DNA of 64,000 bases from Flavobacterium shii (GTDB taxonomy: Bacteria > Bacteroidota > Bacteroidia > Flavobacteriales > Flavobacteriaceae), in contig NZ_JAOZEW010000013.1 of the NCBI RefSeq assembly GCF_025847235.1, positions 62,001-126,000 on the forward strand. The letters run 5' to 3'. Position numbers and translations under genes: made by a program. Each line of letters begins with the position of its first letter. Position 1 is the first letter of the stretch. The notes beneath the pieces are model-generated. The model made no database searches, was not told the origin of the DNA, and was given only the letters and a program-made list of their open reading frames with translations. Shown here piece by piece: positions 1 through 10,851 of the stretch.

Positions 1-470
1 TTCCAATATATGAAGGAAATGAAATAATGTACCCAATCACTAAAGGGATTTATAATTCTGGCGGAGCTGGATTGAGTTCGACAACTGCCGATTATGGAAA
101 GTTTCTTCAGATGCTTTTGAATAAAGGGGAATACAATCATAAACGATTGATTGGACAAAAAACTGTAGCGCTCCTTATGGAAAATCAGTTGAGCGATGCT
201 GTAAAAATTAATGGAATGGGAGAGGATTTTCAATTTGGTTTAGGATTTGGCTTGGTAACCGAAAAGAATAAATACCTGTATTCTTCTAGTACAGGAACAT
301 TCTATTGGGGCGGCGCATTTAATACGCATTATTGGGCAGATCCTAAAGAGGGACTTATAGGTCTTGTTTTTACGCAGGAATATATGCCTGAGTCTTATTG
401 GGATTTAGGATTATTATTTAAAAATACAATTTATCCTTATTTAAATTCCGAAAGTAATGAAGGTAGATAA
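1..470 (+). CDS. Serine hydrolase, beta-lactamase class C fold (C-terminal part, cut by window edge)
   Basis: The reading frame is open from base 3 through the left edge, so this is the last ~156 residues of a longer protein and the ATG at 27 is internal. Visible family marks are NSGGAGLSSTTADYGKF, the conserved stretch of beta-lactamase/EstB-type serine hydrolases, and WGGAFNTHYW, which takes the place of the KTG box near the C-terminus. The catalytic SxxK serine lies outside the window. Family members act as periplasmic peptidases or esterases; the substrate cannot be read here. The stop overlaps the start of the MFS gene by 14 bases, so the two are probably translationally coupled and transcribed together. 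Confidence 0.85.
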   Translation, partial: PIYEGNEIMYPITKGIYNSGGAGLSSTTADYGKFLQMLLNKGEYNHKRLIGQKTVALLMENQLSDAVKINGMGEDFQFGLGFGLVTEKNKYLYSSSTGTFYWGGAFNTHYWADPKEGLIGLVFTQEYMPESYWDLGLLFKNTIYPYLNSESNEGR

Positions 471-1638
471 GAAAATTGCATACGTAGGATGCCTGGGGAT
501 GATAGGTATAATAACTACAGAATTTGGAATAATTGGAATTCTCCCGCAGATTGCTAACTATTATGGAGTTACTATCGATAAGGCTGCTTGTCTTTTAAGT
601 GCATTTGCTCTGGTAATAGCGCTTACAGGTCCTTTTATGACTTTATTGTTTTCTGGATTTGATAGAAAAAAGATAATGCTTGCAACTATTTTTATTTTTT
701 TATTATCAGCCGTTGTTTCGACATTATCACCGCCTTTTTGGCTTTTGATGATTGTGAGGATGTTACCGGCTTTTTTGCAGCCAGTATATATCGCCACTGC
801 AATTGCAGCCGCTGTAGCTTCGGGTAAAAAAAGCCAAGAGAATCAATTAATGGGTATTGTTCTTGGCGGGATTGCTTTGGCAATGGTTACAACTGTTCCT
901 GTAGCAACTTATTTGGCTAGTGTCTTTACATGGCAGGTTTCTTTTTTTGCTCAGGCAATAGTAAGCATGTTGGCTTTGGTTATGATTTTCAAGATAATGC
1001 CTTCAGGGAATGTACCCGAGAAAAAATCATACGGAAGTCAGATTAAGATTTTAAGCGATAAACCTTTCGTTTTAAGTACAGCAATGAACTTTTTTATGAT
1101 TGCTTCCTGGTTTTCGACCTATAGTTATTTTGCAGATTATTTAGTGAGAACAAGAAAGATTGATATGGAAACAATTAGTTATATGCTCTTGTTATTTGGT
1201 ATTATGGGGGTTTTCTCAAATTGGCTCTCGGGGAAAATGCTAACCAAAAGTATAACCAAGACAGTTACTTTTTTTCTTTCAGGAACAGTAATAATTCCGC
1301 TTATACTTGTTTATTCTGGCGATGGTATTTGGGTAACTGTGATTTTGGTTGCAATTTGGGGATTCTTTTATGCGCCATGTTTTTTAAATGCTTCGGCATA
1401 CATGATTTCTGCAGCACCAAAATCTTTGGAATTTGCTAATAGTCTGGCAACTTCTTTTGGAAATCTCGGAGTATTTCTAGGAACGGCTGTGGGAGGTTGG
1501 GTAATTTCTCAAAGTAGTATTAGTAATATTCCTTGGGCAGGAATGGGATTTGGGATATTATCATTATTAATGGTTGTTTGGAGAAGTATTCTGGAAAGGA
1601 ATGAAAGAAGACTTGTAATAATCAATTCGGTAAATTGA
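457..1638 (+). CDS. MFS transporter, 12-TM drug/sugar efflux type
   Basis: A 393-residue hydrophobic protein of the usual MFS length, with about 12 membrane segments and a basic cytoplasmic loop (SGFDRKKIM) between segments 2 and 3 as in the DHA1/AraJ branch. It should export a small molecule across the inner membrane in exchange for protons; the substrate cannot be predicted from sequence. It starts inside the end of the serine hydrolase gene, so the pair may form a hydrolase-plus-exporter unit. A strong intrinsic terminator follows directly after the stop. Confidence 0.85.
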   Translation: MKVDKKIAYVGCLGMIGIITTEFGIIGILPQIANYYGVTIDKAACLLSAFALVIALTGPFMTLLFSGFDRKKIMLATIFIFLLSAVVSTLSPPFWLLMIVRMLPAFLQPVYIATAIAAAVASGKKSQENQLMGIVLGGIALAMVTTVPVATYLASVFTWQVSFFAQAIVSMLALVMIFKIMPSGNVPEKKSYGSQIKILSDKPFVLSTAMNFFMIASWFSTYSYFADYLVRTRKIDMETISYMLLLFGIMGVFSNWLSGKMLTKSITKTVTFFLSGTVIIPLILVYSGDGIWVTVILVAIWGFFYAPCFLNASAYMISAAPKSLEFANSLATSFGNLGVFLGTAVGGWVISQSSISNIPWAGMGFGILSLLMVVWRSILERNERRLVIINSVN

Positions 1639-1643
1639 TAAAT

Positions 1644-1683
1644 AAAAATACCTGCAAGGAAAACTACTTGCAGGTATTTTTAT
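1644..1683 (+). terminator. Intrinsic terminator after the MFS gene
   Basis: Perfect 15-bp stem (1644-1658 with 1667-1681), 8-base loop, and a T run on the right arm. The stem core CCTGCAAG recurs in the terminator at 4739-4776 on the other side of the ribonucleotide reductase gene. Confidence 0.9.
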
Positions 1684-2022
1684 TTATATATAATTTTGGT
1701 AGGTGTTTCGAAAATTAGCATTCGTTAAAATTCTTAATTAGCATTTGATTTCTTTAAAAAAATCAAAATATTGATGTGTTTAATTTAGTATTTAACATAT
1801 TGAATGATATTCATTAAAAGGATACTTATTGAGAATAATTAATTGTTTAGTATTTACATTAAATAATATTATTTGTTAACTTTTGTTTGTTTGTAAATTT
1901 TTAATTTATTGATTTTCATCTTTTTAGGTTGTATTTTTTGTAAGCTTTTTGCAGGTTGTTTTTTTTATAGTTTAATTATTTTTAAATTTACTTCAGAATT
2001 AAAACATTTAAAATATCATATC
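1684..2022. other. AT-rich leader/promoter region of the ribonucleotide reductase gene
   Basis: About 340 bases of very AT-rich DNA. The reading frame is open from 1909 but would encode an unlikely hydrophobic Cys/Phe-rich extension. I saw no cobalamin riboswitch core and no clear NrdR box pair. The promoter is probably in here, but no box is convincing. Confidence 0.5.
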
Positions 2023-4578
2023 ATGGACAAATTATCAGCCACAAAAAACAGCCCAATTACGTATACTCAAGATGAAGTTACACAAGCATCCTTAGACTAC
2101 TTTAAGGGTGATAGTCTTGCGGCGACAGTTTGGGTAAGCAAGTATGCTCTTAAGGATTCTCAAGGTAATATATTTGAAAAATCTCCAAACGATATGCACC
2201 ATCGTATAGCTGGAGAAATAGCTCGTATTGAAAAGAAATATGATAATCCACTTTCTGAAGATGAAATTTTTAATTTAATAAAAGATTTTAAATATCTGGT
2301 TCCTCAAGGTAGTCCAATGACAGGTATCGGAAATCCGTTTCAGGTTGCATCATTATCTAATTGTTTTGTGATTGGTAATGATAATTCAGATTCGTATGGT
2401 GGAATTATGAAAACCGATCAGGAGCAAGTACAGCTTATGAAACGAAGAGGGGGAGTTGGTCATGATTTGTCACATATTCGTCCTAAAGGTTCACCGGTTA
2501 AAAACTCGGCATTAACATCTACAGGATTAGTACCATTTATGGAGCGCTATTCCAATTCTACTCGTGAGGTTGCTCAAGATGGTCGTCGTGGAGCATTAAT
2601 GCTTTCTGTGTCGATTAATCATCCTGATGCAGCAGATTTTATTGATGCCAAAATGGAGCAAGGGAAAGTCACAGGGGCAAATGTATCTGTTCGTATTGAT
2701 GATATATTTATGAAAGCAGTAAAGGATGATGCCATATATGTTCAAAAATACCCAATATTTAGTGATAATCCGTTATATTCAAAAGAGGTAAAAGCCAAGG
2801 AACTTTGGAATAAGATTATTCATAATGCATGGAAATCGGCAGAACCAGGAATTTTATTTTGGGACACTATAATTAATGAATCTTTGCCAGATTGTTATGC
2901 CGATTTAGGATACAAAACCTTATCTACAAATCCATGTGGAGAAATTCCGCTTTGTGCATACGATTCTTGCCGTTTATTGGCTATTAATCTATTATCTTAT
3001 GTAAATAAACCTTTTACTAAAGATGCAACTTTCGATTTTGATCTTTTTAAGAAACATGTTGCCATTGCCCAAAGAATAATGGATGACATTATTGATCTTG
3101 AATTGGAAAAGATAGATGCAATATTAGAAAAAATTAATTCCGACCCAGAAAGTGATGAGGTAAAATTGGTAGAAAAAAATCTATGGCTTAATATTCGACA
3201 TAAAGCCAATGAAGGTCGCCGTACAGGAATTGGAATTACTGCCGAAGGAGATATGCTTGCTGCGCTTGGTTTGCGTTATGGAAGTGAGGAAGGCGTTTTG
3301 TTTTCCGAAAAAACACATAAGATACTTGCTATAGAGGCTTATCGCGGATCGGTAAATTTAGCCAAAGAGCGAGGGAAATTTGCTATACATGATTTTGAGA
3401 GAGAAAAAAACAATCCATTCTTACTTCGATTAAAAGCAGCTGATAGTGAGTTATATTACCAAATGAAAGAACATGGGCGTCGTAATATTGCTTTGCTTAC
3501 TATTGCCCCTACAGGAACTACAAGTCTTATGACGCAAACTACATCGGGTATTGAGCCTGTTTTCTTACCTGTTTATAAACGCCGAAGAAAAGTAAACCCA
3601 AATGATAAAGATGCCCGTGTAGATTTTGTTGATGAGGTAGGGGACAGTTGGGAAGAATATGTTGTATTCCATCATAGGTTTAAAGAATGGATGCTTATTA
3701 ATGGCTATGATGTTTCTAAAAATTATAGTCAGGATGAAATTGATGATTTGGTTACAAAATCTCCTTATTATAAAGCTACAAGCAATGATATTGACTGGCT
3801 TAGCAAAGTGCGTATGCAAGGTAAAATACAAAAATGGGTAGATCATTCTATATCAGTAACTATTAATGTACCGAATGAAACGCCAGAGGAAATGGTTGAT
3901 AAATTGTACATGGAAGCGTGGGAAGCAGGATGTAAAGGAGTTACAGTATATCGGGATGGTTCACGTTCGGGTGTTCTTATCGCTAATACAGAAAAGAAAG
4001 AGGAGACTACGGAAAAGCATACAAGTATCTTTCCGACTAAACGTCCTCAAATATTGGAAGCTCATGTAGTTCGTTTTCAGAATAGTAAAGATAAATGGAT
4101 TGCTTTTATAGGATTATTAGAAGGCAGACCATATGAGATTTTTACGGGTCTTGTAGATGATGAAGATGGAATTTTAATACCACGTTGGGTTTCTGAAGGG
4201 CTTATTATCAAAAATAAAAATGAAAACGGAAGCAGTCGTTACGATTTTCAATACAAGAATACACGAGGTTATAAAACGACTATCGAAGGACTTTCGCATA
4301 AATTTAATCCAGAATACTGGAATTATGCCAAACTGATATCAAGTACGCTAAGACATGGTATGCCTATCGATAAAGTGGTAGAATTAGTAAGTAGTCTTCA
4401 GTTGGACGGGGAATCCATAAATACTTGGAAAAATGGCGTTACCCGTGCGCTTAAACGCTATATTGTAGATGGAACAGAAGCTCATGGTCAAAAATGTAGT
4501 AATTGCAATTCAGAGAACCTTATTTATCAGGAAGGTTGTCTTACTTGTAATGATTGTGGATCTTCTAAGTGTGGTTAG
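2023..4578 (+). CDS. nrdJ: Adenosylcobalamin-dependent (class II) ribonucleotide reductase
   Basis: 851 residues from the ATG at 2023, chosen because homologues begin at about this point. It reduces ribonucleotides to deoxyribonucleotides using a B12-generated thiyl radical and needs neither oxygen nor a second subunit. Marks include the N-terminal cysteine in SLSNCFVIG, the NPCGEIPL motif, APTGTTSLM in the barrel, and VTVYRDGSRSGVL, typical of the B12-dependent class. The C-terminus carries a zinc-ribbon-like tail (CSNCN..., CLTCNDCG) ending in CGSSKCG; these cysteines would bind zinc and re-reduce the active site. It stands alone between two terminators, so it is probably monocistronic. A class I enzyme elsewhere in the genome is likely but is not visible here. 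Confidence 0.93.
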   Translation: MDKLSATKNSPITYTQDEVTQASLDYFKGDSLAATVWVSKYALKDSQGNIFEKSPNDMHHRIAGEIARIEKKYDNPLSEDEIFNLIKDFKYLVPQGSPMTGIGNPFQVASLSNCFVIGNDNSDSYGGIMKTDQEQVQLMKRRGGVGHDLSHIRPKGSPVKNSALTSTGLVPFMERYSNSTREVAQDGRRGALMLSVSINHPDAADFIDAKMEQGKVTGANVSVRIDDIFMKAVKDDAIYVQKYPIFSDNPLYSKEVKAKELWNKIIHNAWKSAEPGILFWDTIINESLPDCYADLGYKTLSTNPCGEIPLCAYDSCRLLAINLLSYVNKPFTKDATFDFDLFKKHVAIAQRIMDDIIDLELEKIDAILEKINSDPESDEVKLVEKNLWLNIRHKANEGRRTGIGITAEGDMLAALGLRYGSEEGVLFSEKTHKILAIEAYRGSVNLAKERGKFAIHDFEREKNNPFLLRLKAADSELYYQMKEHGRRNIALLTIAPTGTTSLMTQTTSGIEPVFLPVYKRRRKVNPNDKDARVDFVDEVGDSWEEYVVFHHRFKEWMLINGYDVSKNYSQDEIDDLVTKSPYYKATSNDIDWLSKVRMQGKIQKWVDHSISVTINVPNETPEEMVDKLYMEAWEAGCKGVTVYRDGSRSGVLIANTEKKEETTEKHTSIFPTKRPQILEAHVVRFQNSKDKWIAFIGLLEGRPYEIFTGLVDDEDGILIPRWVSEGLIIKNKNENGSSRYDFQYKNTRGYKTTIEGLSHKFNPEYWNYAKLISSTLRHGMPIDKVVELVSSLQLDGESINTWKNGVTRALKRYIVDGTEAHGQKCSNCNSENLIYQEGCLTCNDCGSSKCG

Positions 4579-4590
4579 TTGATTTAGGTT

Positions 4591-4646
4591 TTAAGGTTCT
4601 CTGTAGAGACATACAGCAGTGTGCCTAAAGGCTCATAGTTTCAAAG
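4591..4646. repeat. Degenerate copy of a dispersed intergenic repeat
   Basis: Holds aaggttct, then a cagcagt block, then a ggctcatagtttcaaag block, in the same order and spacing as the two better copies at 20411-20600. Similarity was judged by eye. Confidence 0.4.
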
Positions 4647-4738
4647 ATTTTCTGTAGAAAAATGTACAACAATGCGTTTATGTTATAAAGTATGCTTAAC
4701 AATTTAGCATCTTACTGTATTATCTGTTTTTTAAATTT

Positions 4739-4776
4739 AAAAAACGCCTGCAAGGATTTTCTTTGCAGGCGTTTTT
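4739..4776 (+). terminator. Intrinsic terminator after the ribonucleotide reductase gene
   Basis: Stem of at least 13 bp (AAAACGCCTGCAA with TTGCAGGCGTTTT) extended by a wobble and a G-C pair, followed by TTTTT. It shares CCTGCAAGGA with the terminator at 1644-1683. Confidence 0.88.
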
Positions 4777-4910
4777 ATTTGTGTTTCTTAAAAGAGAACG
4801 CAGATGATGGGGATTTAAATGGATTCTTGTTTTAAACTAAAGTCTCTGGGAATCGTTTGAAGAACTGCTACTGCCACGGGAGTTTTACGACATTAAACGA
4901 ATTGGAATCA

Positions 4911-4985
4911 ATCTTGTTCTTTCCAATCTTGACCCTCTTGGTCTTGCCTCTTCCTTTTCAGTCTTGTCTTTTTCCTCTCTAAGTC
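4911..4985. repeat. Pyrimidine-rich degenerate repeat tract
   Basis: About 75 bases that are almost purine-free on the plus strand, with TCTTG five times at irregular spacing. It lies just downstream of the lipoprotein gene, whose transcript would end in a purine-rich tract. The rest of 4777-4910 shows no gene. Confidence 0.45.
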
Positions 4986-5387
4986 TTATTTCTTCTCATA
5001 AGTAGATTCCGTTCCATCTGCGGCAATCATTCCATTAAAAAGTATCAGTTTATTTTCTATAAGAGAAACATATGTTTTTTCTTTATTGTTAAACGTAATG
5101 CTGTAATTGGCTTTGCGATTGTTTATAGGCATCTCTTCAGGTGTAATGGTAAATGTACCAGTCTCTACTTTTTTACCATCATTATATTTTTCGAAATTTT
5201 GCCCTTCGAATTTAAATAAATTACCATTTCCAGCTTTAAAATTAGGATCAACTCCAGCAACTTGTATTCCTTCGATATGACGGAGTTCCCATGTTCCGTT
5301 TAATTCATCAGATGCAGAATTTTTTTGGCAACTTATAATTGTAAGGAGCAGCATAAAAGGTAAAGTCAGTTTAAAAATGTTTTTCAT
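4986..5387 (-). CDS. Small lipoprotein, lipocalin-like
   Basis: 133 residues. The N-terminus is a lipoprotein signal (hydrophobic core ending LTIISC, Cys at about 20), so the mature protein is lipid-anchored in the envelope. The mature part has the LNGTWELRHIEG opening typical of small Bacteroidetes lipocalin-like proteins, followed by alternating beta strands (FEKYNDGKKVETGTF, YSITFNNKEKTYV). Such domains often bind small hydrophobic ligands, but no ligand can be inferred. It is a single gene on the minus strand, not in an operon. Confidence 0.75.
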   Translation of the reverse strand: MKNIFKLTLPFMLLLTIISCQKNSASDELNGTWELRHIEGIQVAGVDPNFKAGNGNLFKFEGQNFEKYNDGKKVETGTFTITPEEMPINNRKANYSITFNNKEKTYVSLIENKLILFNGMIAADGTESTYEKK

Positions 5388-5845
5388 GTGTTTTATTTGT
5401 AAAGGGTTAAGTTAAATATTGATGAGAAACGAAGTTAAGAAAAATAGATTTGGATTGAGAAAATTATGCAAACCATTCTTTAATTTATAAAACTCATTTA
5501 CGGTTTTATCTTCATTTTTTTTGATTAAAAATGGCTTATACTGGGTGTTTTAAAACTTTTAAGAGTAAAATAAACATCGATTAATTGCAATATTTGACAT
5601 GTTAAAAAAATATAATTGTATTTAATAAACAGTTTACACGTGTTATTTGTAACTAATTGATAGTTATTTTATTACAAAAAAAGGATCTAAAATAATTACA
5701 AATCGATAGAATAAAATCACATCGTTTAAAAGGACACTATTTCAAGATAATGAAGATACTCGATTTAGTTAAAAGACAATTTACTTTTTTAATTCATTAA
5801 CAATCTTAACACAATTTATTAATCCCTTAATTAAAAATTATTAGC
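5388..5845. other. Gene-free AT-rich region between the lipoprotein and surface-protein genes
   Basis: About 460 bases holding the divergent promoters. A TAGATTTG at 5445-5452 fits the flavobacterial -7 element and has TTG at 5419-5421 with a 23-base spacer; it would give the surface protein a leader of nearly 390 bases. No small gene or RNA was recognised. Confidence 0.35.
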
Positions 5846-8800
5846 ATGATGTGTACATCTACTTATTCTTTTAAAAGAATGTCTTTTTTATTTTGTTGGA
5901 TGTTGCTTTTGTCTGTGTTTCAAACAGTAAAAGGACAAGCTCCCACAATAAACAATTTTAGTCCGCAAAATGGTCCTGTTAAGAGTACGGTAACCATTAA
6001 TGGAGCTAATTTTAGCACAACGCCATCACAAAATATTGTGTTTTTTGGCGCGACCATAGCTAAAGTCTCGGCTGCTACGAGCACGAGTTTAACAGTTGAA
6101 GTACCAGTAGGAGCTACATATGAACCGATATCGGTAGTAAATGGAGCAACATCTTTAATAGGGTACTCTAAAACACCATTTATCACCACTTTTATACCTA
6201 GTAAAGGAAATATAACTGTTGATGATATAAAGGTAACTTCGGGTAAAGCGCTTACAGGTACTGGTGCATTGAAGAATGTATTAATTGCAGATATGGATGG
6301 AGACGGGAAGTCCGACTTGGTTGTGCTTAGTGGTATTACAGTGTCTATTTTTCATAATATATCTTCGGCTGGCTCTATAAGTTCTTCTTCATTTGTTAAT
6401 GCTGAGTCCTTTGATATAGATGAGGAGTTAATTCCTATAGCTATAGCTATTGGTGATTTAGATAATGATGGTAAACTAGATATTGCAATAACAAGTGCTG
6501 CAAGTAGTGGTATTGGTGTAGTCTCTATTGCAAGAAATACGTCTTCTAATGGAGTTACCAGTTTTGATGAAGTATTAGATTATGTTACTGGTGCTAATCC
6601 TGTAAGTATTGCTATTATTGACTTGGATGGTGATGGTAAGGCCGATTTGATAACGTCGAATTTTGACGATAATACAGTGTCAGTTTTACAAAATATTTCA
6701 ACAGGAATCGGGCGTATCAGTTTTGCCAACAAAGTTGATTATATTACTGGTGCTAATCCTTCATTTGTAGAGACTGCCGATTTGGATGGAGATGGTAAGG
6801 TAGAACTAGTTACAGCAAATAGTGGTAGTGCTACAATATCAGTTTTAAAAAACACATCTACAATTGGCACCATCAGTTTTGATAGTGAAGTACTTTTTCC
6901 TGTTGGAGCAGGTCCATATAGTTTAGTAATTGGAGATTTAGATAAAGATGATAAGCAAGATATTGCTGTTGTTAATCGAACTAGCAATACAGTATCTATT
7001 TTACGAAATACAACTTCAGGAGTTGGAAACATAAGTTTTGCTTCTAAGATTGATCTTACTGCTAAAAGTGGTGTAAAATCAATAGCAATTGGTGATTTGG
7101 ATGGTGATGGGAAACTGGATTTGGTAGTTACTTCTACTGGAGTTTTGTCTGTTTTTCATAATACATCATTAGCAGCTGGAACAATCAGTTTTGGAAATAG
7201 AGTTGATATTAAAGGAGCAACCAATATTGATAAAGTATCTATCGGAGATTTGGACGGTGATGGTAGAAATGACTTAATCACTGAAAATGGTGGAGATGGT
7301 ACCATGTCTATTTTTTATAATAGTCCAGTGTTTGTACCAACGATACAAGCTACAAATGTTATTTTTACTAATACTACAGCAACAACTACAACTGCAAGTT
7401 GGGTAAATGGTAATGGATCAACAAGATTGGTATTTATGTATGTAGGTACAAGTGATAGTCCTTTACCTGTTGATTATACAACTTATACCCCTAATACTGT
7501 TTTTGGGACAGGAACTCAAGTTGGTGCAACAGGTTGGTATTGTATTTATAATGGTACAGGTACCACAGTAGACATAACAGGTTTGACACCAGGAGTAGAA
7601 TACCGTTTAATGACGCTTGAATATAATGGTTCCCTTAGTAACGAATTATATTTAACAACTACAAATGATACTAATCCTAAAGATGTTATTGCTCTTAGTA
7701 ATATATCTTCATTAATAGATTTAAGCGCAAGTGCTGGAGTATTGAGTCCAGATTTTTCTCCAACAATTCTTAAGTATAGTACTACTGTACCTTATGCTGT
7801 TGAAAATACAACATTAACACCAGTTACTACAAACGCAAATGCAACGGTAAAAATAAAAGATGTATTAGTTCCTAGTGGAATTGCTTCTGATTCATATCCT
7901 TTGGTAGTAGGAGCTAATGTTTTTACTGTAGTAGTAACAGCTCAAGATGGTATAACAACAACAACTTATGAGGTAACTATAACCAGAACTGCACCACCAA
8001 CTATTACAATAGCAGGAGATTTACTGGGTTATGTAACGACTTATGGTACTGCATCAGATTCAAAAATAATTAATGTGTCTGGGGCAAATATGCTTGAAGG
8101 AATCACGATAACTCCACCTTCACAATTTGAAGTAAGTAAAGACGGTATCACTTTTACTAGTTCCGTTATTATTGACGGATTAGGTACTATAGCATCTACA
8201 CCGGTTTATATTCGAATAAAAGGAACTACTCCAGCAGCAGATGTTGCTTATTCTGGAAATGTTAGTTTAGTAAGTGGGGTATTTAATAACAGTGTTGCTA
8301 TTTCTGGAACTGTAAATAAAGCAGATTTAAACATTGTCATTGATAGTCAGACTAGAATCTACGGAAAAGATAATCTTGCATTTACAGCAACGACATATGA
8401 TGGATTTAAAAATGAAGATACAGAAGCAGTTTTAACAGGTTTGACAATATTTGATACTACAGCAAACATAGAAAGCGCAGTAGGGAGTTATCCTATTACA
8501 GGAAGCGGAAAAACTTCAGGTAACTATAATATTACATATGTAGCAGGAAATGTAGTAGTTACTAAGGCGACACTAAGAATCACTGTTGTTAACGTAAGTA
8601 AAGTTTATGGTGCTGTTAATCCAGAATTAACAGTAACATATGAAGGATTTGAAAACGGAGATACAGTAGCTGATATAACTAAACCAGAAATTAGTACTAC
8701 AGCAGAAATAGGAAGTCCAGTAAATGTGGTAGGGTATCCTATTATAGCAAGCGGAGCAGTTTCGGATAACTATACTTTTACGTATAACGTAGGAACATTA

Positions 8801-10810
8801 AAAATTACTCCGGCATCTTTAAAAATTACTGTTGACAACCAATATAGATTCTATGGAGATGATAATCTTGCATTAACAATGAAATATGAAGGTTTTAAAA
8901 ATGGAGATACAATAGCTAGTTTAGCACCAGCACCTGCGCTTGTAACTTTGGCAAATGCTAGCAGTCCAGTAGGAATTTACGGTATAGTGTCAAGTACAGT
9001 AATAGCTGCACAGAATTATGATATTAATTTCATTGGAGGAATAGTTGTAGTTGAGAAGGCACCTTTAACCATTAAAGCAAATGATGACAGTAGAATGTAT
9101 GGTATAGAGAATCCAATATTTACAATAAGTTATATCGGATTTAAAAATGGAGATACTGATGCAGAAGTATCTTTAACAACTTTACCTGTGTTTGTTACTA
9201 CTGCAGGAATAGGAAGTCCAGCGGGAGATTATCAAATTGTTGTTAGCGGAGCAATAGCAGTAGCTACAAATTATTTTATTAACGATTACCTTCCGGGTAC
9301 CTTAACTATCGTTGCTTCATCTAATGCGAATTTGGTTGATTTAGAGATTAGTAAAGGTATTTTAAGTCCAGCATTTGCAGAAGGAACTACAGAATACACA
9401 ACTACTGTTCCTAATGACGTTACTAGTATAACAGTTACACCTTCTGATTCGGATGTTAATGCAACTGTAACCGTAAATGGAGTAGAAGTACCTAGCGGAA
9501 CTGCTTCGGGAGAAATTGCTTTGCAAGTAGGAGAAAATACAATTACTACAGTGGTAACAGCTCAGGATGGAACTGTTAAAGAATATACAGTGGTTGTTAC
9601 AAGAGAGGCGGCAGTTGTGCCTATAGCTTCTGATGATGCAAATTTGGTTGATTTAGAAATTAGTAAAGGTACTTTAAGTCCAGCATTTGCAGAGGGAACT
9701 ACAGAATACACAACTACTGTTCCTAATGATGTCACTAGTATAACAGTTACACCTTCTGATTCGGACGTTAATGCAACTGTAACGGTAAATGGAGTAGAAG
9801 TACCTAGTGGAACAGCTTCGGGAGAAATTGCTTTGCAAGTAGGAGAAAATATAATTACTACAGTGGTAACAGCTCAAGATGGAACTGTTAAAGAATATAC
9901 AGTGGTTGTTACAAGAGAGGCGGCAGTTGTGCCTATACCTTCTGATGATGCGAATTTAATTGATTTAGAAATTAGTAAAGGTACTTTAAGTCCAGCATTT
10001 GCAGAAGGAACTACAGAATACACAACTACTGTTCCTAATGATGTTACTAGTATAACAGTTACACCTTCTGATTCGGATGTTAATGCAACTGTAACGGTAA
10101 ATGGAGTAGAAGTACCTAGCGGAACAGCTTCGGGAGAAATTGCTTTGCAAGTAGGAGAAAATACAATTACTACAGTGGTGACAGCTCAGGATGGGACTGT
10201 TAAAGAATATACAGTGGTTGTTACAAGAGAGGCAGCTGCAGCAGACAATGCAGGTTTATCTGATATTACTGTTAATGAAGGAACTTTAAGTCCAGCATTT
10301 AATACAGATACAAACGACTACAGAGTAGATGTACCGAATGATATTAATTCGATCATAATAACTCCTACGCCAATCGATCCAAATGCAACAATAGCGATGT
10401 TTGTTGATGGATTGCCAGTTGATCCTACTGCTCCAATAGATTTAAAAATTGGAGATAACGTAATCACGATAGTAGTTACAGCACCAGATGGTACACAAGA
10501 TACTTATACAGTTGTTGTTAATAGAGCATATGTTACACCAGGTGCAGTTATTGCAAATAACATTCTTACTCCAAACGGAGATGGTAAAAATGATTATTGG
10601 GAAGTTAAAAATATTGACTTATATCCAAACAATTCAGTTAGAGTTTATGATAGAGCCGGAAGAATAGTATATTCTAAAAACGGTTATAATAATGAATGGG
10701 ATGGATCTTATAACGGATCTCCATTGACTGAAAATACTTATTACTATCTAATTGATCTTGGAACTGGTTTACCTAACATCAAAGGATTTATTACAATCCT
10801 TAGGGACTAA
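5846..10810 (+). CDS. Large secreted repeat protein with type IX secretion (type B) C-terminal domain
   Basis: 1654 residues. Signal peptide to about residue 30 (cleavage near VKGQ). The domains that follow are: an IPT/TIG fold (~31-115); seven FG-GAP/VCBS calcium repeats of the DLDGDGK type (~149-475); a fibronectin-like region (~497-615); a cadherin-like sandwich (~623-715); an unassigned beta region (~718-825); four MBG-type domains each with a VYG- or MYG-like start and a GFKNGDT core (~826-1155); three near-identical cadherin-like domains of 104 residues (~1158-1465); a fifth, divergent one; and a gliding-motility-associated C-terminal domain (~1570-1654) with [14 protein letters not shown] and YDRAGR. 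The last domain marks export by the type IX system. The likely role is a cell-surface adhesin or filament. The PorP/SprF-like gene that follows is probably its dedicated partner. A start at the internal Met12 is also possible. Confidence 0.92.
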   Translation: MMCTSTYSFKRMSFLFCWMLLLSVFQTVKGQAPTINNFSPQNGPVKSTVTINGANFSTTPSQNIVFFGATIAKVSAATSTSLTVEVPVGATYEPISVVNGATSLIGYSKTPFITTFIPSKGNITVDDIKVTSGKALTGTGALKNVLIADMDGDGKSDLVVLSGITVSIFHNISSAGSISSSSFVNAESFDIDEELIPIAIAIGDLDNDGKLDIAITSAASSGIGVVSIARNTSSNGVTSFDEVLDYVTGANPVSIAIIDLDGDGKADLITSNFDDNTVSVLQNISTGIGRISFANKVDYITGANPSFVETADLDGDGKVELVTANSGSATISVLKNTSTIGTISFDSEVLFPVGAGPYSLVIGDLDKDDKQDIAVVNRTSNTVSILRNTTSGVGNISFASKIDLTAKSGVKSIAIGDLDGDGKLDLVVTSTGVLSVFHNTSLAAGTISFGNRVDIKGATNIDKVSIGDLDGDGRNDLITENGGDGTMSIFYNSPVFVPTIQATNVIFTNTTATTTTASWVNGNGSTRLVFMYVGTSDSPLPVDYTTYTPNTVFGTGTQVGATGWYCIYNGTGTTVDITGLTPGVEYRLMTLEYNGSLSNELYLTTTNDTNPKDVIALSNISSLIDLSASAGVLSPDFSPTILKYSTTVPYAVENTTLTPVTTNANATVKIKDVLVPSGIASDSYPLVVGANVFTVVVTAQDGITTTTYEVTITRTAPPTITIAGDLLGYVTTYGTASDSKIINVSGANMLEGITITPPSQFEVSKDGITFTSSVIIDGLGTIASTPVYIRIKGTTPAADVAYSGNVSLVSGVFNNSVAISGTVNKADLNIVIDSQTRIYGKDNLAFTATTYDGFKNEDTEAVLTGLTIFDTTANIESAVGSYPITGSGKTSGNYNITYVAGNVVVTKATLRITVVNVSKVYGAVNPELTVTYEGFENGDTVADITKPEISTTAEIGSPVNVVGYPIIASGAVSDNYTFTYNVGTLKITPASLKITVDNQYRFYGDDNLALTMKYEGFKNGDTIASLAPAPALVTLANASSPVGIYGIVSSTVIAAQNYDINFIGGIVVVEKAPLTIKANDDSRMYGIENPIFTISYIGFKNGDTDAEVSLTTLPVFVTTAGIGSPAGDYQIVVSGAIAVATNYFINDYLPGTLTIVASSNANLVDLEISKGILSPAFAEGTTEYTTTVPNDVTSITVTPSDSDVNATVTVNGVEVPSGTASGEIALQVGENTITTVVTAQDGTVKEYTVVVTREAAVVPIASDDANLVDLEISKGTLSPAFAEGTTEYTTTVPNDVTSITVTPSDSDVNATVTVNGVEVPSGTASGEIALQVGENIITTVVTAQDGTVKEYTVVVTREAAVVPIPSDDANLIDLEISKGTLSPAFAEGTTEYTTTVPNDVTSITVTPSDSDVNATVTVNGVEVPSGTASGEIALQVGENTITTVVTAQDGTVKEYTVVVTREAAAADNAGLSDITVNEGTLSPAFNTDTNDYRVDVPNDINSIIITPTPIDPNATIAMFVDGLPVDPTAPIDLKIGDNVITIVVTAPDGTQDTYTVVVNRAYVTPGAVIANNILTPNGDGKNDYWEVKNIDLYPNNSVRVYDRAGRIVYSKNGYNNEWDGSYNGSPLTENTYYYLIDLGTGLPNIKGFITILRD
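9329..10237 (+). repeat. Three tandem 312-bp coding repeats
   Basis: Units begin at 9329, 9641 and 9953, an exact 312-base (104-codon) period. They encode cadherin-like domains that differ at only a few codons (for example ISKGI/ISKGT and NTITT/NIITT), and the DNA is nearly as conserved as the protein. The fourth, flanking domain is much more diverged. This points to recent duplication or gene conversion. Confidence 0.93.
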
Positions 10811-10851
10811 CCAAGAAAGAGTATAAACGGAGCAATAACAAGTAGTAAAAA

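Noticed and set aside
1909..2022. N-terminal extension of the ribonucleotide reductase frame
   Set aside because: It would add a hydrophobic, Cys/Phe-rich stretch not known in the family; the ATG at 2023 gives the normal start.
1684..2022. Cobalamin riboswitch ahead of a B12-dependent enzyme
   Set aside because: Sought because of the gene's cofactor, but no B12-box-like core or compact helical structure was seen.
9674..9877. Antisense frame inside the surface-protein repeats
   Set aside because: It owes its openness to the low-complexity Ser/Thr/Val coding repeats on the other strand and has no homologous features.
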